Assembly: GCA_964533945.1 (NCBI GenBank)
Contig: CAZHPA010000001.1
Location: 1-64,000 of the forward strand
Source of the DNA: CAZHPA01 sp964533945
Lineage (GTDB): Bacteria > Bacillota > Clostridia > Lachnospirales > WRBF01
Reading direction: 5' to 3'
DNA length: 64,000 bases
The position numbers were made by a program, and so were the translations under genes. Each line of letters opens with the position of its first letter. Positions within the stretch are counted from its first letter, which is position 1. Shown piece after piece: positions 61,296-64,000 of the stretch. Under the pieces are notes generated by a model. That model worked only from the letters and a program-made list of their open reading frames with translations. It was not told the origin of the DNA and searched no databases.

Positions 61296-61313
61296 GGGCG
61301 AAATTCGCCCCTA
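61293..61313. terminator. Bidirectional terminator containing both stop codons of spoIIM and rpmB
   Basis: TAGGGGCG (61293-61300) pairs with CGCCCCTA (61306-61313) around AAATT. The first three bases are the spoIIM TAG and the last three are the rpmB TAG on the other strand. A TATATATTTTT run follows on the minus side. Confidence 0.9.
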
Positions 61314-61508
61314 AGCTCTTGTAACTTTATTAGAACGCAAGCACCTTGTGCATATGTTAACAGTTTTAGCCGTTCCATTTTGAACTATTTTAATTCTTTT
61401 AATGTTTGGCTTCCACATTCTGTTTGCACGCCTTGAAATTTGGCTACGTGTTACGCTAATTCTATGACCTGTGCGAATAGCTTTTTCGCAAATTTCACAT
61501 TTTGCCAC
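61311..61508 (-). CDS. rpmB: 50S ribosomal protein L28 (zinc-binding form)
   Basis: 65 residues beginning AKCEICEKAIRTGHRISVT, with a second cysteine pair CTRC, so it is the C+ (zinc-ligating) form. The start is GTG 61508 after AAAGGGG; a longer frame to 61601 has no support. The basic middle (SRRANRMWKPNIKRIKI) contacts 23S rRNA. It is transcribed alone towards spoIIM. Confidence 0.95.
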   Translation of the reverse strand: MAKCEICEKAIRTGHRISVTRSQISRRANRMWKPNIKRIKIVQNGTAKTVNICTRCLRSNKVTRA

Positions 61509-61665
61509 TTTTTGCAACCCCTTTTTATTTCTTTTTTTCATTTTTTTCAATACATGGTATTCTAACAGAAACATGCTAATAATGCAACAATTTATTTTCA
61601 ATATTATTCAAGATTATTTAAGTTGACAAAACTAAACGTTAAGTGTAAAATTAACAAAGAAAAAA

Positions 61666-61738
61666 GCACCCTTAGCTCAGAGGATAGAGCGTTCGGCTCC
61701 GGACCGAAAGGCCGCAAGTTCAACTCTTGCAGGGTGCG
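61666..61738 (+). tRNA. tRNA-Arg, anticodon CCG
   Basis: 73-base cloverleaf. The acceptor GCACCCT pairs with AGGGTGC, the D stem GCTC with GAGC, the anticodon stem TTCGG with CCGAA around CTCCGGA (anticodon CCG, reading CGG) and the T stem GCAAG with CTTGC. Discriminator base G; CCA is not encoded. A T-run follows at once. Confidence 0.97.
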
Positions 61739-61997
61739 TTATTTTTTTTAACAAAGATTAAAAAAGAAAAACAAACAAAAACCTGGACTCAGGGGGGGAG
61801 TGAGGCCAGGTTGAGGGGGGTATTTTTCCTTGCGTATTAGCTGCCACTCATACGCAGGCACTCTTGTTATTGGGTTCTCCCAAAAACAGCTTGATTCTTG
61901 ATTGATACTACTGCAGCTTCTAAAGCAGTAATATTACATTAATAATAATTGCCACTTTTAAACCGTTTATACATATATTAGAAAATAATTTTTATTA
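61739..61997 (+). other. Structured, G-rich intergenic stretch without a gene
   Basis: The + strand carries unusual G-runs (GGGGGGG at about 61792 and GGGGGG at about 61815) in an AT-rich genome. Stems visible are ACCTGG / CCAGGT, TGCGTAT / ATACGCA and ACTGC / GCAGT. Only very short frames occur on either strand, so I see no convincing protein. It could be a small RNA, an extended tRNA 3' region or a decayed mobile element. Confidence 0.4.
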
Positions 61998-62026
61998 TTG
62001 CAAAATAAATTGTTTTGTGTTAGTAT
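61998..62026 (+). promoter_or_regulatory. Putative sigma-A promoter of the pduL operon
   Basis: TTGCAA (61998-62003), 17-base spacer, TAGTAT (62021-62026). Confidence 0.5.
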
Positions 62027-62037
62027 ATAACACAAAA
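62013..62037. promoter_or_regulatory. Perfect inverted-repeat operator over the pduL promoter
   Basis: TTTTGTGTTA-GTATA-TAACACAAAA: 10-bp arms around five bases, covering the spacer end and the -10. The TTGTG...CACAA halves recall redox-regulator (Rex) sites, but the spacing differs from the Rex consensus. Confidence 0.6.
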
Positions 62038-62051
62038 AAGGAGGGCAATTT

Positions 62052-62615
62052 ATGCAAATTACTGTTGAAGTTTCAGCAAGGCATCTTCATGTTAGCAAAG
62101 AACATTTAGAAGTTCTTTTTGGAAAAGGATATGAATTAACAAATAAAAAGGAACTCTCCCAACCGGGGCAATATGTTTGTAATGAAAAAGTTGAAGTTAT
62201 TGGCCCTAAAGGTTCTTTAAAAATGAGCATTTTAGGCCCTACAAGAAAAGCAACTCAAGTTGAAATTTCTGTTACAGATGCACGCAAAATTGGCGTAACA
62301 GCATTTGTTAGAGATTCCGGCGATATTAAAGACACGGCAGGCGCAATTTTAAAAGGCCCAAATGGAGAAGTAACAATTTCTGAAGGTGTTATAGTTGCAA
62401 GCAGACATATTCATTTCTCCCCTGAAGAAGCAGGCGACATTAAAGATGGCGACCACGTTGACGTTGATGTTGAAGGAGCAGACGGACGCTCTGTAACTTT
62501 TAAAAACGTACTTGTTAGAGTGCACAAAGATTTTAAAGGTGCTATGCACGTTGATACAGACGAAGGCAACGCTGCTGGCGTTTACAATGGCGGCGTTGGC
62601 GTAATTGTTAAATAG
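62052..62615 (+). CDS. pduL: Phosphate propanoyltransferase (PduL-type phosphotransacylase)
   Basis: 187 residues with the duplicated PduL metal-binding beta-barrels: VEVSARHLHVSKEH near the N-terminus and VIVASRHIHFSPEEA at about 116-130, whose histidines bind zinc, plus a conserved LGPTRKATQVEIS. It interconverts acyl-CoA and acyl-phosphate. The ATG follows AAAGGAGGG. No microcompartment shell genes or N-terminal targeting peptide are seen, so it is likely a free cytosolic enzyme. It leads the operon with the polyferredoxin and AOR genes. Confidence 0.93.
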   Translation: MQITVEVSARHLHVSKEHLEVLFGKGYELTNKKELSQPGQYVCNEKVEVIGPKGSLKMSILGPTRKATQVEISVTDARKIGVTAFVRDSGDIKDTAGAILKGPNGEVTISEGVIVASRHIHFSPEEAGDIKDGDHVDVDVEGADGRSVTFKNVLVRVHKDFKGAMHVDTDEGNAAGVYNGGVGVIVK

Positions 62616-62653
62616 CTATAAAGCAATGATTGTTAAGTATTATTAAGTTAAGA

Positions 62654-62680
62654 AAAGTCGCATATAAGGCGGCTTTTTTC
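62654..62680 (+). terminator. Terminator or attenuator between pduL and the polyferredoxin gene
   Basis: AGTCGC / GCGGCT stem (one G-U) followed by TTTTTT, 39 bases after the pduL stop and 22 before the next start. It may lower downstream expression. Confidence 0.7.
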
Positions 62681-62701
62681 ATAAGGAAAGGAGCATTATA
62701 T

Positions 62702-63073
62702 TTGGGAAAAACTTTAATTACCAATAGTGAAAAATGCATAAAATGCCATTCATGTGAAAAAGCTTGTTCTAAAGCTTTTTTTAAAGAAGAAGATATAGAA
62801 AAGTCAAGAATTAAAATAACAGATGGCGAAATTAACGTCTGCAACCAATGCGGCGAATGTATTAAAGTTTGCAGCGAACAGGCGCTGTATAGAAATAATG
62901 CAGGCGTTGTTGTGCTTGATTCTAAAAAATGCGTGGGCTGCTTAATTTGTGTTGGTTTTTGCAGCAATTTGTCTATGAGAGTTTCAGAAGTTAAACCGTT
63001 TAAATGCATTGCTTGCGGAATTTGCGTTAAAGCTTGCAATCAAGGTGCATTAAGCTTGGGAGGTATTAGTTAG
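62702..63073 (+). CDS. Polyferredoxin with four [4Fe-4S] motifs
   Basis: 123 residues starting at TTG 62702 after AAAGGAG. Four CxxCxxCxxxC motifs occur in order: CIKCHSCEKAC, CNQCGECIKVC, CVGCLICVGFC and CIACGICVKAC. It resembles the small electron-transfer subunits (HycB/CooF-like) that accompany oxidoreductases. It directly precedes, and overlaps by one base, the aldehyde:ferredoxin oxidoreductase gene, so it is its probable electron partner. A longer upstream frame would run through the terminator and is rejected. Confidence 0.92.
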   Translation: MGKTLITNSEKCIKCHSCEKACSKAFFKEEDIEKSRIKITDGEINVCNQCGECIKVCSEQALYRNNAGVVVLDSKKCVGCLICVGFCSNLSMRVSEVKPFKCIACGICVKACNQGALSLGGIS

Positions 63074-64000
63074 TGAGCTGTGAAAAAATTGAATTAATTA
63101 AAAGCCAAAAAGTGTTGGCAGAACTAAATTATGAACCTATTGCAGTTTCAAAAGGATATACAGACAAAACACTTTATATAAATGTTTCCGATAACAGCAT
63201 TAAAATTAAAGACGTTCCCGAACACGTTCGCAAAAACTTTATAGGCGGCAAAGGTTATGGGCTTTACAGCTTGTGGAACGCAATTAAAGACAACACAAAT
63301 TGGTTCAACCCAGAAAATGAAATTGTTATAGCAAGCGGCCCTATAGCCGGAATTGTTCAATACCCCGGTTCTGGAAAATCAATTGTTGTTTCGCTTTCGC
63401 CGCTTTCAAATAACGTTATGGATTCAAACGTAGGTGGACATTTTGGACCCTATTTAAAATTTAGCGGCTTCGATGCTATAGAATTACAAGGCAAAACCGA
63501 AAACGATGTTGTCATATATATTAATGGAAATACCAACACAATTAAAATTTATGAAGCAAATTATGAATTTACAGATAGCCATATATATTCGCAAGAACTA
63601 ACAGAAGCTTTTGCCGAAAATGAGGAAGACAAGCGCAATATTTCTGTTGTTTCAACAGGAAGTGCTGCAAAACATACGCATATTGGGTTAATTAATGTTT
63701 CTTTCTACGACAAAAGACGAAAAGAGCAGCGTTTAAAGCAAGCAGGGCGTGGCGGGCTTGGAACGGTTTTTGCAAATAAAGGAATTAGAGCAGTAGTTGT
63801 ACATTTTAGCGGCACATCAGCAGATACAAATAATTCCGTAGATTTAAAAACAATTCAGCAAACAGGCATTAAACTACACAAAGAAATACACGACTTAGAC
63901 GCAATTCAAGCACAAAAACGTGAAGTTGGTACGGCAAATATAGTTGAAATTATGAATGACTACGATTTATTGCCATGCTACAACTTTAAGTATGGTTCAA
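63073..64000 (+). CDS. Aldehyde:ferredoxin oxidoreductase, N-terminal part (cut by window edge)
   Basis: About 309 residues, open to position 64000. GTG 63073 overlaps the previous TAG and has GGAGG nine bases upstream. AOR-family blocks are FIGGKGYGLYSLWN, IASGPIAGI, GSGKSIVVSLSPLSNNVMDS in part, GGHFGPYLKFSGFDAIELQG and QAGRGGLGTVFANKG, which bind the tungsto-/molybdopterin. An N-terminal extension of about 30 residues (VSCEKIELIKSQKVLAELNY) precedes the usual start. The enzyme oxidises aldehydes to acids, or the reverse, with ferredoxin. The C-terminal half lies outside. Confidence 0.93.
   Translation, partial: MSCEKIELIKSQKVLAELNYEPIAVSKGYTDKTLYINVSDNSIKIKDVPEHVRKNFIGGKGYGLYSLWNAIKDNTNWFNPENEIVIASGPIAGIVQYPGSGKSIVVSLSPLSNNVMDSNVGGHFGPYLKFSGFDAIELQGKTENDVVIYINGNTNTIKIYEANYEFTDSHIYSQELTEAFAENEEDKRNISVVSTGSAAKHTHIGLINVSFYDKRRKEQRLKQAGRGGLGTVFANKGIRAVVVHFSGTSADTNNSVDLKTIQQTGIKLHKEIHDLDAIQAQKREVGTANIVEIMNDYDLLPCYNFKYGS

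Overview
The window is low-GC bacterial DNA that reads as a chromosome segment of an anaerobic, spore-forming Firmicute of class Clostridia. Evidence for this is the AT-rich codon use, strong AGGAGG ribosome sites, frequent TTG/GTG starts, a CIRCE-controlled hrcA-grpE-dnaK-dnaJ operon, spoIIM and GerMN sporulation genes, S-layer homology domains, a dockerin-bearing glycosidase, and a ferredoxin plus aldehyde:ferredoxin oxidoreductase pair. I cannot place it below class with confidence. Most of the window is conserved core genes. The accessory signal is a set of IS200/IS605-type (TnpB) traces and several diverged tandem duplications sitting at gene junctions.

Layout. 1-3.3 kb: a repeat-domain protein whose frame continues in -1 after its stop, a zinc-ribbon membrane protein, a two-cluster ferredoxin, a solitary TnpB omega-RNA/right-end element, and a possible 31-residue membrane peptide. 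3.3-11.1 kb: HIT protein, pepF, glgA, a poly-HAMP chemoreceptor, wecB. 11.2-19 kb: a zinc-finger/TM protein, soj-like ParA, mnmE, prfA, asnA, a YvyF-like flagellar-operon protein and a long-form guaA. 19.1-23.4 kb: a marR-regulated heterodimeric ABC exporter. 23.4-28.6 kb: flavin reductase and a giant secreted beta-galactosidase with LamG, NPCBM and dockerin domains. 28.7-31.6 kb: a three-gene overlapping operon (DUF2500, TGS/uridine-kinase-like protein, metallophosphoesterase). 31.8-34.1 kb: a secreted stalk-domain protein, tnpB with one in-frame stop, and its omega RNA. 34.1-40.9 kb: GNAT, rnr, an SLH/GH18 protein, a decayed second tnpB with a 9-bp tandem repeat, and a proline-rich repeat protein. 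41-46 kb (minus): trhA, murG, GerMN lipoprotein, ksgA, and tyrA. 46.2-50.9 kb: heat-shock operon. 51-55.5 kb: PocR/AraC regulator divergent from gldA-dhaK-dhaL. 55.5-61.5 kb: nadD-yqeK fusion, rsfS, ftsK/spoIIIE, asnS, spoIIM, rpmB. 61.7-64 kb: tRNA-Arg(CCG), a G-rich structured gap, and a pduL-polyferredoxin-AOR operon running off the edge.

How the parts work together. The glycerol block (GldA oxidises glycerol to dihydroxyacetone, DhaK/DhaL phosphorylate it) is probably controlled by its divergent PocR-type regulator. The last operon links acyl-CoA, acyl-phosphate and aldehyde/acid chemistry to ferredoxin. The most unusual observations are: the solitary omega-RNA copy about 31 kb from its tnpB-linked relative; three independent, diverged tandem duplications at gene ends; a ksgA whose only sensible start is an ATT codon behind a perfect Shine-Dalgarno; the -1 continuation at the left edge; and perfect inverted-repeat operators at the marR and pduL promoters.
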